From: Lytechinus variegatus
Lineage: Eukaryota; Echinodermata; Echinoidea; Temnopleuroida; Toxopneustidae
Reading direction: 5' to 3'
Assembly (NCBI RefSeq): GCF_018143015.1
Contig: NC_054740.1
Span: 52,014,779-52,078,778 of the forward strand
Length of the DNA: 64,000 nt
Both the position numbers and the translations under genes were made by a program. The notes under the pieces were generated by a model, which saw only the letters and a list, made by a program, of their open reading frames with translations, made no database searches and was not told the origin of the DNA. This document shows, in pieces, positions 1 through 10,815 of this stretch (positions within the stretch are counted from its first letter, which is position 1; each line of letters begins with the position of its first letter).

Positions 1-1745
1 AAATCTGTAATTGGGCACATGTTCACTTTTCTTTCATCCAGGCCACTTCCTCACACCCACCAGGCTTACAGTCTTAGAACAAAAAAAAATGATGAACCAT
101 CACACAACAGCACACAACATTCAGTGCTTCACAATAAATATTTCACTTCTGTTCATACATGTTCATGCAATAAATATTGTGGAAAACAAATAAAAGGCGT
201 ACCCATATTCAAATACCGTTTAAAAGGACAAATATATTATACCTTTCGAGAAAAATCAGCACGTTAGATATCTGATAACAAAACACAAATATGGGGCACT
301 GCAAGAAACTTATGTTCCATTGCAAATCAAGCGTAAGTCTTAAATTCAAATTCAAGCGTAATAAGGTTGAGTTGCAATAGCAGTTCAACTACATGTACAT
401 GTTTGTCTTTAATCAAAGGACTTACCCTTGATTTGGGACGTGTGATTGATTAGAAAATTTCTTGCAAAATGCCCTAATAACATTAAAATTGTTTTTTTCG
501 TTTTAAGTTGTGTGTTCTTATTTTCGACAAGCTGTATTCCTGTCCAAGTCAATTTTTTTAGTTCTCTCCAAAACTGTGCTCAAAATCGTTTCCAAGATCG
601 ATAAAGATAAATTTTCTGTTGCATCATTATCAGTCCAAAACTTGCATCGTAGCTCCTGGAAAGAGTGAAAAAAAAAAATGGCTATATCCAAATCAGTAAG
701 AAGACATGATGGAATCTCCCAGATTGAAGTAGCGAGCAGAGACCAGAAGTCACCAGAGTCAGCAAGTGTGCAGATCTGTGTGTAGAAGAGAGAAAAAATA
801 AAGAAATAATTTAAATAATCAAATCAAAGTATGAATTTCATTATCTTGATGATTGACGACGTGCGGTGGCATGTAATTCCCGGTCAACAACAAATAATAG
901 TAGGTTTAGACACCTGAAAAATTCCACTCAGAACACTGGTGCTCTACCTCAACGCTCAAGTGATGTTTGTGTAGGCCCCACTCTACTTACCACTTAGCGG
1001 TAGTGAATCACTTGAGGTACGGTACTCTGTGTCATTACAAAGAGTGCATTTATCTTCATTGTTTTATGTTGAAGGCACTACGCATTCATATGTAGAAGCA
1101 CTCTAATCAGAAAGAAACACCAGACTCTAGTTTTGGCCAGGAATCAGCATGATCACGGTAACCACTGCTGAAAATTTGTCTTGCTTCATGACATCGGCAT
1201 TATGGTGATATAATTCTGTGTATCTGGATGTATACGATACAGGGCCCTCCTGAGCATAAACGCATTGGGTACTAGACCTGTGTATAATAAAAACTTAAAC
1301 ATTTGGCCTTATCGTGAAAACATTCGGCCTTATCGTGAAATTTGGTGTTTGTGCGCTCGTTGTGTACAAAGTCAATGGGAGTGGATCACCGCCGTTGACG
1401 AAATAAACGGCAGTGAATGGACTGGGGACAAAAACTACGATAATGCCAAACATTCCTCTGAAACAGCATATTTTCAGCCATGGTCCATGCCAGTGCTCCT
1501 AAATAATTTAATCGCCTGAGTCCTGACCAGTTTATTTAGAAATCTGACTGACATGTCTGAAGTCTTTGTGAAGAAAAATCTGCTGGAATTGTGCAAAAAC
1601 ATTATTTCTAAAATAAAGACTTTTTAATTTTAATAGTAGTCATGCCAAAATGCATGATTCTAAAATTATATCAGATCTGTATCTGTCATCTGACCTGAAT
1701 GCATCGTCAGAACAAGTACAGACTACAGTTTCCAAACATGCTTAC
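1..1745. other. Left intergenic stretch, no gene recognised
   Basis: This AT-rich stretch has no open frame that resembles a known protein. A more GC-rich block at about 690-786 reads open on the minus strand and is followed on that strand by a pyrimidine-rich acceptor-like run (near 650-672). It might be a minus-strand exon, but I cannot place it in a gene. A short direct repeat (GGCCTTATCGTGAAA twice) lies at about 1305-1340. Confidence 0.4.
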
Positions 1746-2030
1746 CTTGACTTTTGACTGGATCAAACAGCGTAACCTGCATCGGCAGCAAGTGAATGGG
1801 ACCGTACAGCTTGGAATCAGAGCAACACAACGAAGACTGTCGAGTGGACAAAATCGGTCTTTCCAGTTCATAATTCAATAAAAATGGACAAAGTAACACA
1901 GTTCTGGTTCTCTTATAGTCTGAAGATGTCGAAATCGGATATCACAACACATTAAGAAAACGGTAAATTCGAAGAAAAATAGAGACCAGGAAGGTGTATC
2001 AGTGTATTATGCACAGAGAGATAGTGTGTA
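1746..2030 (-). other. Possible first exon of a minus-strand transcript
   Basis: On the minus strand this block ends at a strong donor (CAAG|GTAAGC, cut after 1746) and two reading frames stay open through most of it. One frame ends MQVTLFDPVKSQ just before the donor. A CRE and a GC box lie just upstream on that strand. No matching downstream exon could be phased convincingly, so the block may equally be a 5' UTR exon or chance. The product is unknown. Confidence 0.25.
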
Positions 2031-2110
2031 GTCGATCATGTGACGTCATTATTCTCGACTGTTTTCGATCGCGTGAATGTCTGCCTGGGGGCGGCTGGGG
2101 GGCTGAGAAG
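2030..2110. promoter_or_regulatory. Candidate promoter with CRE and GC box
   Basis: A perfect palindromic CRE (TGACGTCA) lies at 2041-2048 and a GC-box-like GGGGGCGGCT at about 2089-2098, in a locally GC-rich patch of AT-rich DNA. It sits between the possible minus-strand exon and the Ig-domain gene, so it could serve either or both. The motifs are seen directly; promoter function is inferred. Confidence 0.35.
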
Positions 2111-2598
2111 GGTCTCTATTAATGTCATTTCTTGCATTTCCACAACATCTGTAAGACTTTTTAGTGACATATTTGTGTATAAAAAGACAAGACCTTTCCA
2201 TTCATATATAATTTGTCTATAATCATCACTTTCGTGAATTTTCTTTGTGTGTATCCTTTAACTTACACTTACCAATCAAAATCATGGTCCAGAGAAAACA
2301 GAAACCAATCACATTAGTTTTATAGGCGTATTCTTGCACATGCACCCTTATGTCAAGGTCTGTTATTGGAGGCGGATCTTAGTGAGATGTGGACTTAGTA
2401 TATTTGGAAGCATACTAGTAATTGTTATAGCTCCCGATGTGAAGGGGGGGATTCGTTTGTTCACTGGAGTTTTCACATACTTCGAAAGCAATGAGACAAA
2501 TTGTACCTTATTTCTGTGTATTTCAGTTACCCGAAGAACTAGGGTGGAAAATAGAAACTATGACACTTCGAAGTTTAACTAAATCATTAATAAAACAC

Positions 2599-2850
2599 GA
2601 TTTTTGGTCTGCATCTTTGAAAAAAGCTCACCCGACCACGTGTTCATGCTCCATTTAGTTTTATTTCTCAGACAGAAAGACAAAGTCATCTTCTGGCGTT
2701 CTTAACCTATTCATTTTTAATTGTAACCAATATGTTGCCATAGTTACAGATTTGGTTGTTGTATAATCTTTCTTTTGGGCTTAAGTCTGCCAAAAGAAGA
2801 CGAGTCGTTTTTACCTGCAGCGTTCCATACCCAAATTAATCATTTTAAAA
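2599..2850. repeat. Direct-repeat block, copy 1, upstream of Ig-gene first exon
   Basis: About 250 bp, nearly the same as 3930-4181 in the same orientation. Both copies begin GATTTTTGGTCTGCATC and end TCATTTTAAAA, and both keep CCACGTG and the run CTTCTGGCGTTCTTAACC. They differ by scattered substitutions and small indels. The two copies bracket the 5' exon of the Ig-domain gene. No coding sense or terminal inverted repeats were seen. Confidence 0.85.
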
Positions 2851-3201
2851 ACACGACAGCCGTGTACTTAGAACTAGAGAATTATGTGTGTTACGATGCT
2901 TATAGGCTGCATAACATGAAACAAATACCATGTAATATGATACAATATCAGGGGCGGATCCACTATTAATCCCTATTTCGTTTTAAGGATTAATAAACCT
3001 TGGCAATAACGAACCTTATTTTTTTCGAAATAAAACGTCTTTGGAAATGTCAAACCCTGAGTATTTCAACTCTTGTAATTAAATAACTTTTTAATCTATC
3101 CATGATCTATCTATCTTACTGATTTACTATTCCCTTTTATTTGGCCATATTTTTGTCAAATCTCTCTCTCTCTCCCTCTCTCTCTCTCTCCCTCTTTGCA
3201 G

Positions 3202-6200
3202 AACATTACCAGGGAACGTGAAGAGGCAGGCAACTTGATTTAACGTTCTTAAAACTTAAAGAAATTCAGCCACTGAGGAGAATCTAGCGAAGGAATAATG
3301 TCAGGTTTGTTTTAACAGCGTTTATATACATGTATATATAGAAGTTTTCATTTCAAAATGCGGGAAAAGTTAATGTTGTACTTTTCCGGTCAAATTTAGG
3401 TAGAATCCACAATGTAAAAAATATTGGGTAGAATTTAAATCAGCATGGGGGCAATTATGTGTCCAACCAATTTAGGGCAGTATTTTACCCAATGCGGGAA
3501 GCATATAAGCAGCAGTTGCTTTAGAATGGGTGAAATTTTCATCACACTTCCTGAAAAAAAATGCCCAAAAGAAATTCCCAATGTTGGTTGGACACATAAT
3601 TACCCTCATAGAGCATAATTACCCTATATTTTTAGAGTTTATTAATAAGCTATATGATAGAAATATATTTGGGCTGTAACAATATATCATTCAAGCATCT
3701 GTAACTTTTTTAAAAGTTGTTTAATACATTTTGTGTTTTTCTGCAATGTAAACGATTGAAATTAGGCCCGTGTAGCAAATCTGGTCCCGAATCTTCATGA
3801 TTTCATAATGATAAATCTGTATTTATTTTGTTTCTCCTCTCCACTGATATCCTTATAATAAAACCGAAATATCAATTCTGCGCAAAAGCAAGTAAGTATC
3901 ACACATTTAAAAACGAAATGGAATTCACTGATTTTTGGTCTGCATCTTTGGAATAAGCTCACCCGACCACGTGTTCATCCTCCATTTTGTTTTATTGCTC
4001 AGACAGAAAAACAAAGTCATCTTCTGGCGTTCTTAACCAATTCATTTTAAATTTTAACCAATCTGTTGCCATAGTGACAGATTTGGTTGTTGTATAAATT
4101 TTCTTTTGAGCTTAAGTCTGCCAAAAGAAGACGAGTCATTTGTACCTGCAGCGTTCCCTACCAAATTTAATCATTTTAAAACTTTCATTTAGGGCGTCGC
4201 ATGGAAAGAATAGCAGGATTAATACAGGATGTTTCTTTGAAAAAAAAGGGAATCGAAGTTTAAAGGTCAGCTATATCAATACTACATAATTTATTCTTGT
4301 AATTTCTATTTTACATAATTGAGTAACTTAAATTTGACACTATACCTTGAATCAGATTTGTCATGGATCACATAGTTAAGGTCCATCGAAGGCGAAGGGT
4401 ACAAAACCCACTTTTTCCAAGTGTTGGGTTTTAACATTACATGCACGAAGCCAATTTGGTGCAAGGTTTGGTGCAAGGTTTTTGTTTCACACAGCAAAAA
4501 CTGTGGTGTTAACCGGTGTACATAGAGGACCACACCAGTTATTTTACACCGGTGTTAAATTGGTGGTGTTAGTTTTACACCTATAGGTGTTATTACAACA
4601 CCTATGGTTGTACACTCTTTGGTGTTATGTTCAATCTCTAGGGTGTTATTTTAACACCTCAGGGTGTGGTCCTCTATTAACACCAATTGGTGTCAATTTT
4701 AACACCACAGTTTTTACAGTGCATGAGAGTTTTTCCTTCAAAATTCATTGACGGACGCAAGATGTTTAATTAAATTTAATCAGATACTGAAGGGTGTAGA
4801 ATATGAATCACAAGAATGAAATATGCATTCCTGATATAGCAGACCTTTAAAATTCGGTTACCTTTTATAGGCCTTTTAAACACCCTGTTTATACACGTTA
4901 GAAGTGAACTATGCAGCAAATTAGTTGATTTGGGGGATGACAAAATTATGTGATGTTACCTCAAATTTTAAGTAAACATAAAAATCAAAATAAGACAAAA
5001 AAAGAAGTTTATATTTGCGACAGAACGAAAACAAAAACAAACGGATGGGCTCCATGAAATGCAATATTGTGATGATATTCTCTTTCCTCTTAAAATACAT
5101 CATTTCTAGCTGTCTTGGTCCGCAATATCATTTAATATCTCTGACATTCTTTTAAGCGACGTCTGCTGCATTAAGTGTCCACAGTTTTGTTTTAATTGCC
5201 AGTTTTGTCCATCAAAAAGTAATGTGTTTGCTGTTAGCCACGTTGTCATCAAGGATTATGATACCATTTACATTATTTTGTTCTCAGAAATCTCTATATT
5301 CTATAATTCAATTCATCAATCCATACATAATATACATGTATATAAAAGGTATATCACCATTCGTTAATCATTCATTCCTGCCTAATACTGTTTGAATGAA
5401 AAATAAAATTATTTTAAAAAATCTCATCGGCTCATTTCACGACCATGTTTTATTCATATTGGTAATGTATCACATTTTCCAATCTTTGAAAATAATCATA
5501 GTTAATTTTATGAAAAAAGAATCTATACAAATGCTTGCAATGAAACACAATGTATATATTTTATTTGTAAAAACATGGTTATATGCAATTAAGTTTGATG
5601 TGATTGTATTGCAAGCTACATCCACCGTGTCCATAAAAATATCAACATTAATGTTTTGTACATGAAATTAAAATAAGTTGTGTAAAAATGAAAGGTTATC
5701 TTACATGTCAACTTGGCAAGACGTTCAATTAGCGTATTGAGCATTTTATTTTTACACAACTGTCTATGAGTGTTGCTTTTGTTCATATCGCCATACCATA
5801 ATTTACTCATTCATTCACTCCATCCATGTTGTTTCTCATCCTTTTTCTCCACCCATTCGTCACCTACCCCATTTCTTGTCATCCGTGTATGTTCCTCTGT
5901 TGGTTATCCTTTGCATGTGTGTTCACTTCTTCCTTTCTTCTGCCCATTGGCGTTTGAAAATGCTATCCTTCCTTTTTCGTATGTCTTTGACGTGGCTGTT
6001 TCTCTCTCTCTTCCTCTGCTTTTGGTTGACTCCTTTCCCGTTTCTCTTCCGATTTGTCCGTTGGTCTCTTTTCCTGATCTGGCTCTACCTGCCCTTATTC
6101 TGTCTCTTCGTTTTGTCCCTCTCTGCTTGACTTTCGTTTTCCCGGTTTTTGGTTGTTCGTCCGCCTGTCTCTGGCTTTCATTCTTCCCTTCAGTTGGTAA

Positions 6201-9200
6201 CAAGCCAAGCTACAAGGGGCCCAAGATCGAGGTCCGTCAACAGTCGAGGTCGATTGAAGAAGGCAAGAGAGTCAACCTGTTCTGCAGACTTACAGAAGAA
6301 CCCGAAACAGGTTAGTGATACTACGAATATCCTGTAGGAGCCCGAAGACATGGAAAACTTAAGACACGTTCCCGTTTAAAATCGGGTTAAGGCCCTTTTG
6401 GCATAAGTCCGACGTTATATTCAGCAACAACAATTTCAATTCTCCTTTATGCTCGCCTCTCATATTCTCAACTAATCGCATTTGATGTTTTCAGTACTTT
6501 CGAGAGTAGTTTGCATAACATTGGAGTGTTCGCTTTCAACAACATGAAAAATGGATCGTCAAATACCCTTCATGACAATGAGCAACCGAGGATTCTTTGT
6601 CCAAAATTGGAATAAAAAATAGCAGTTTCGTCCTAGATTCAAGGGCGCCGGAAGCGGGGGGGGGGGCACTTGCCCCTCCCCCCCAAAGAAAATTTTGGGG
6701 GGCAAAACGAGATTTTGCCCCCCCCCCAATGTGCCCCCCTAAAAGTAGAAAAATGATATCATTTAAGGACAAAAGTAAAGGATGAAGGCACTTTTCTGCC
6801 TAAGAATTGTCATTTCCATTGTCAAAAATGAAAAAATTTCGCCCCTGACGGGGCAATTACATATCATAGTAAGCCTTGCGTCTTTTGACGAACATGTCCC
6901 TCTGTGAAACATACCTTTGATAAGCCCCTTTTCCATCTTATTACAGTGTGATAACGTTTAACCTTTTAATGAATACATTTCAGACTAAAACCGAATGGCA
7001 AATTGAAAGTGGTTCACCAATGCATGCTGGCTGTGTCGGCTAACAAACTCGCGGTCGCCCAGAAACGCTCAGACCGGACCCGATATCACCAACGCGCGTG
7101 AACGATAGTTACTCGAGCAACATATGGAATCTGAAAATGGCTGTAAACCGAAAAGTTTAGAGGCTTGAGTATATAGTTTAGAGGCTTGAGTAGTTGCTTA
7201 TTGGATAAATGAGAAGATGCTAGCTTGAGTCGGCGAATGGAGTGCAGAGCAGGAGTACTCATCTATCAACTAATCAAACCTCTTCAACTCTTCAACCTTT
7301 TCTGGTTTACTGTCTTTATCAGGACTACGCTCATTTGAACAAAAAAATTACTTGACTATCAACTGTCCACTTCCTCCTATTAATTTCACTTCTTCCTCTA
7401 TCCACTTTTTTGAAAACTCCACATGGTGTACCGTCAACCACATCCGCTATTGGAATGTAATTGTTTTCTTCTAAACAATGTTACATAATGTACATTATGA
7501 ACTGCCGTAGTTTGTTAATTCATGATTATTTACAAATGAATATTTCCTGGAATTTGATATTCATCATTTCCTAGTTATGGTCACATTTTCCCCTGAAAAT
7601 ATGTAAAGAAAAAAGAAGATTTTGAAGGGGTCATCCAAAAGTGCTTCCCAGTCATACAAAACATGCCAAAGGAAACACATAAATCGAGTAATGTTTTAAA
7701 TTTTCAGAAAAGTTTTAAATTGTTAGACAATAGTTAAGCAGGTCATATTTCTTTTTCCTCCAGTTACAAAATATGAAACGTTTTGCCTATGCATGGATAA
7801 TCAGGGTCTATCTCCAATGCTGAGGTCAGAAATGATTTGCATAGAATGGGGATTTAAGTGCTTATCGACGTCTGCCACGTCAGAATAGTATGATATTTTG
7901 AATTTGAAAAGACATTAATTAGAATGTATTTTGTATTTGTTGTTACGCTTCTTCTGCTTAATACACTCCTTTAAAACTTACGATAATTGTGCTCTCTCGC
8001 GTCGTCCGTGTATGTAAATGTACACAAATAAATATTTCTAAAAGGATATTGCATGAAAAATGTAATTTCCGGTATTTTGAGTCAATATAAGCGTATTACG
8101 TAATTTAATTGATCAGACACGAAAACCACATTCCGAAGCGATCGTTTTGCGCGTAGATTTCATAGGTTCTCATAAATTCTGAGTATAGTCTTCGTAGTGA
8201 ATTTTATGTTTAGTTCTCAAGAAATTTATTTTTGAATTCTCTTAAAAACGCAACTTTTATACTCCATTTTTACACAAAGTCCTCACGGGGGGGGGGGGGG
8301 GGGGGGTCCAACCCCCTCTCCGGCTTGATCGCTTCGGTATCTCAATCTGTCAAAAATATTGTGCCCCTTCGGGATTTTGCCCCCCAAAACTGAAAGTGTT
8401 CCGGCGCGCCTGCCTAGATTCTTGACATATTTGCAATTTTGTGTGTGCTCCGAAACTTTGGACGAAACTTCTGTTCCGGTTCACCGATTTTCGACAAAGA
8501 CCTGCCAGCTGTTCATTGTCATTTGACGGGTATTTTACTACTACTACTACTACTACTAATTTTAATAGTAGGCATTTATATAGCGCCATCTATCTAGAAA
8601 TAATCTATTCAGAGGCGCATTGTAATTATTATTATTACCCCGGCTTTATCTCGAGCTGCCTTTTAGCGCTCAGTGCGTTCAAGGAATTAATCCTGCCGGG
8701 TAGCCATTCATCTCACCTGGATCGAGTGCAGCACAATTACGCCATGGCTGGGATTTTCAATAGATTTACTTTGTTCTTGAATCCGTCGCGTGTAATAACC
8801 TGCTAAAAACGAATCATAGTCCGACAGGCAGACAGATGTAACAGACCTACTGGCACCGTTTCATAAGGTGTCATCAATGAAAATCATGTTTTCATTGGCT
8901 AACAGTAACCAAAGTAACGGTCTTTTTCAGCCAATGTAATGACAAGTTTTCAGTGGCAACATTCATGTCACTGCAAATTTTCGGGCGTCTTACCTGTGTT
9001 TAGTAGGACCTTGATCTTTTCGAATGGGGTTACGCAAAGAGTTTAGAGACGAGGGACAGCATTAAAAATTGACATTGTAACAAGTTCTGAATGCTATCTT
9101 CTTGTGTCTAGAAAGGGTTGGGATCAAAAAGAGAAAAAAGTGCCAAAGATACATCTTTGATCCGAATCTCTATACATCCCTCACCAATTCTTCTGCTTTC

Positions 9201-9491
9201 TTCTTGTTTTTAGTACACTGGATCCTGGATGACGAAGACTTGAAGAGCGGCGGTCGGTTCAAGGTTTGGAACGACAAATGCGACTGCTACTGCCAGATCC
9301 TCGTCACCAAAGAAGACGACGCCGGGCTCTACGTCTTCAAGGCCCGCAACAAGCGGGGAGAATGTTGCACCACCTTCAGCCTCCACGTCATACCTGCCGT
9401 CAAACCTCTCAGTGACGTAGACGTGAAGGAGCTTCTTTGGCAGAATACCCAACAGAACGAAGAGCTTGTAAAACCAATAGTATCTAAATAA
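3202..9491 (+). CDS. Small single-Ig (I-set) protein gene, 3 exons, 133 aa
   Basis: The 5' exon is 3202-3304: a long TC tract and TTTGCAG acceptor at 3201, the ATG at 3298, and only 7 coding nt. Coding exons follow at 6194-6310 and 9214-9491 (stop 9489-9491). Phases join exactly (ATG TCA G|TT; ACA G|TA). The protein is one I-set Ig domain, about residues 12-101. C33 is the B-strand Cys, W44 the C-strand Trp, and DDAGLYVFKARN (76-87) the E-F corner. The usual F-strand Cys is Phe83, so the core disulfide is absent, as in many titin/telokin-type cytosolic Ig domains. There is no signal peptide or membrane segment. Extra cysteines lie at 64, 66, 68, 92 and 93. A muscle or cytoskeletal role by analogy with telokin is only inference. 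AATAAA sites lie at 10211 and 10302. The upstream noncoding exon and promoter are not located. Confidence 0.8.
3446..3607. mobile_element. Hairpin MITE in Ig-gene intron 1
   Basis: The ends are inverted copies of about 23 nt (GCAATTATGTGTCCAACC on the left, its near-perfect complement on the right) around a short AT-rich centre. It has the size and shape of a fold-back MITE. The superfamily is not assigned. Confidence 0.7.
3930..4181. repeat. Direct-repeat block, copy 2, in Ig-gene intron 1
   Basis: This is the second copy of the 250-bp block at 2599-2850, in the same orientation, starting about 1.33 kb downstream and inside intron 1. The E-box CACGTG is conserved. Confidence 0.85.
4490..4721. 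mobile_element. CACTGTAAAAACTG-type hairpin MITE
   Basis: Terminal inverted repeats are about 60 nt, starting CACAGCAAAAACTGTGGTG on the left and the complement of CACTGTAAAAACTGTGG on the right. The interior is made of short inverted GGTGTT/AACACC boxes. It belongs to the same broad class as 15784-16004 and 16171-16586. Confidence 0.8.
5800..6193 (+). other. Long pyrimidine-rich tract before Ig exon 2
   Basis: About 400 nt of CT-rich plus-strand sequence leads into the acceptor CCCTTCAG at 6193. It stays open in more than one frame because of its composition, but it has no domain and runs straight into the splice site, so I read it as intron. Confidence 0.6.
6641..8412. mobile_element. 1.77 kb DNA transposon with 9-bp target duplication
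   Basis: The 9-bp direct repeat CCTAGATTC lies at 6632-6640 and again at 8413-8421. Inside it, the ends are inverted: GGGCGCCGGAA on the left and TTCCGGCGCGCC on the right, each next to G/C-rich runs sharing TTTTGGGGGGCAAAA. The interior is AT-rich with no transposase-like open frame, so it is a non-autonomous element. A 9-bp duplication fits Mutator-like elements, but that assignment is inference. It lies in intron 2 of the Ig-domain gene. Confidence 0.7.
8557..8757 (-). mobile_element. SINE copy lacking its tRNA head
   Basis: This copy is related to the fuller SINE at 41313-41579: it shares TTTATATAGCGCC-like tail sequence, GTCGAGTGCAGCACA-like core and GCCATGGCTGGGATT. The sequence stops at the B-box edge, so the tRNA-like promoter region is missing. 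An internal segment of the core is also absent. Confidence 0.7.
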
Positions 9492-9648
9492 GTTTTAAAA
9501 ATATGCAAATGTAAAAGACTTTGTTTGGCATCAAATGGGTACCGCGTCAGTCGTCACCACCACCATCATGCATGAGATCTTCATGCTTGAGATCATCAGA
9601 CATTTTAGTTCTGGCATGGGGAGCGTTCCATCAATATGTGTCGTATGA

Positions 9649-9930
9649 TAAGTTGTCGGATCAGACAACTTCCATTAAAATTTGATTGGCCGAAAAGCTC
9701 CGTTACTATGGTAACTGCCGGATAAAACAGCATCTGTTGGATAAAACATCCGACAGGTGTTTTCATGAAACGCCCCCGGGACAGCGTCTCATTAAAAAGT
9801 GCCGTGTGAGAAGTTGTCTGATCAGACAACTTTCCTTGATTTTGATTGGCTGAGAAGCACTGGTGTCTGACTGTTGCCATGATAACTGTTGGTTACAGCT
9901 GACTTTGTCGGATAAAACACCCGACAGGGC
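9649..9930. repeat. Two tandem copies of a GTTGTC-palindrome repeat
   Basis: Two roughly 120-bp copies lie head to tail (about 9649-9765 and 9806-9930). Each begins AGTTGTC(G/T)GATCAGACAACT, a near-perfect palindrome, followed by TTTGATTGGC and ending CGGATAAAACA(T/C)CCGACAG. A diverged relative is at 36300-36540. Confidence 0.7.
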
Positions 9931-10554
9931 ATTTCCCAGCATCAACTGCAGAATTGCCACAGTGGTTGGCGTTGTCACGGAACAGGACAGCATTGACACT
10001 CTCTGATGGATGATAATTATACAAGAATTATTATTAGCACAAAGACAGTCTCTATCACAAATGCAATTCATGAGCCCCATGCCTGTATCTACAGGCCCGG
10101 AAGCAGGTGACAATGCAATCAAAATAACTCCTTCATAAATGACTGCAGACTGATATGAACGCGCGCCTCCAGCCAGTTAACAACAAGTTCTCCTTCAATC
10201 ATGGTGGAAAAATAAATTCTACATAATCATAATTGGCACCAAACGGCCGAATTTCAAGTACCATTATCCATTCATCTAACACGATCCATTTTCATTAACT
10301 CAATAAATTTCAAAATCAACTTTTAAAATCCATTTTCTTGAATACGCGGTACCCGTCTGATGCCTAACATTGTGGGATTCTCTCATTTTTTTTCGAGGAC
10401 AAAATCCAAGTTTTTGATTTTTAAAAGTGGTTCGTTGAGGTCTTCCTGCCAACTTGGTTCCCTCCGCTATATCCAGATATTAAGAGGTCTTCCGAGTTTT
10501 AATTTTAAGTATTGATGTGATATTGATAAGATGTTCATGTCAATTGCGATCTAT

Positions 10555-10815
10555 ATACTGAAGGTGAATTGTGTCTGTCCAATTGAAAAGCAACTCGTAA
10601 TTTACTCGTTCTGTAAAACAGTATACTTGTAAAATGTTATTCACTCAATGTGAATTGTATCTGTCGAATTGAAAAGAGAAACAACTTGTACTGCAAAATG
10701 TTATTTATTCACTGAAGGTAAATTGTATCTGTTGAATTTAAAGGAGAAAAAAAATCTGTATTGTAAAATATTATACAGTGAATGTAAATTATGTTTGGTA
10801 AAATTAAGTGAGAAT
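10555..10815. repeat. Degenerate tandem repeat, about 55-86 bp spacing
   Basis: Four imperfect units start near 10565, 10651, 10730 and 10785. They share TGAATTGTATCTGTCGAATT-like and TGTAAAATGTTATTCACT-like segments. The array is noncoding and lies downstream of the Ig gene. Confidence 0.65.

Noticed and set aside
2599-4181. LTR-type element bounded by the 250-bp direct repeats
   Set aside because: The repeats lack TG...CA ends, and no primer-binding site, polypurine tract or retroviral-type domain was seen between them; the interval contains a host exon.
5770-6315. 181-codon open frame on the plus strand
   Set aside because: Its first part is a CT-rich intron tract. Only the last ~40 codons are the real Ig exon (6194-6310), which has a clear acceptor in front.
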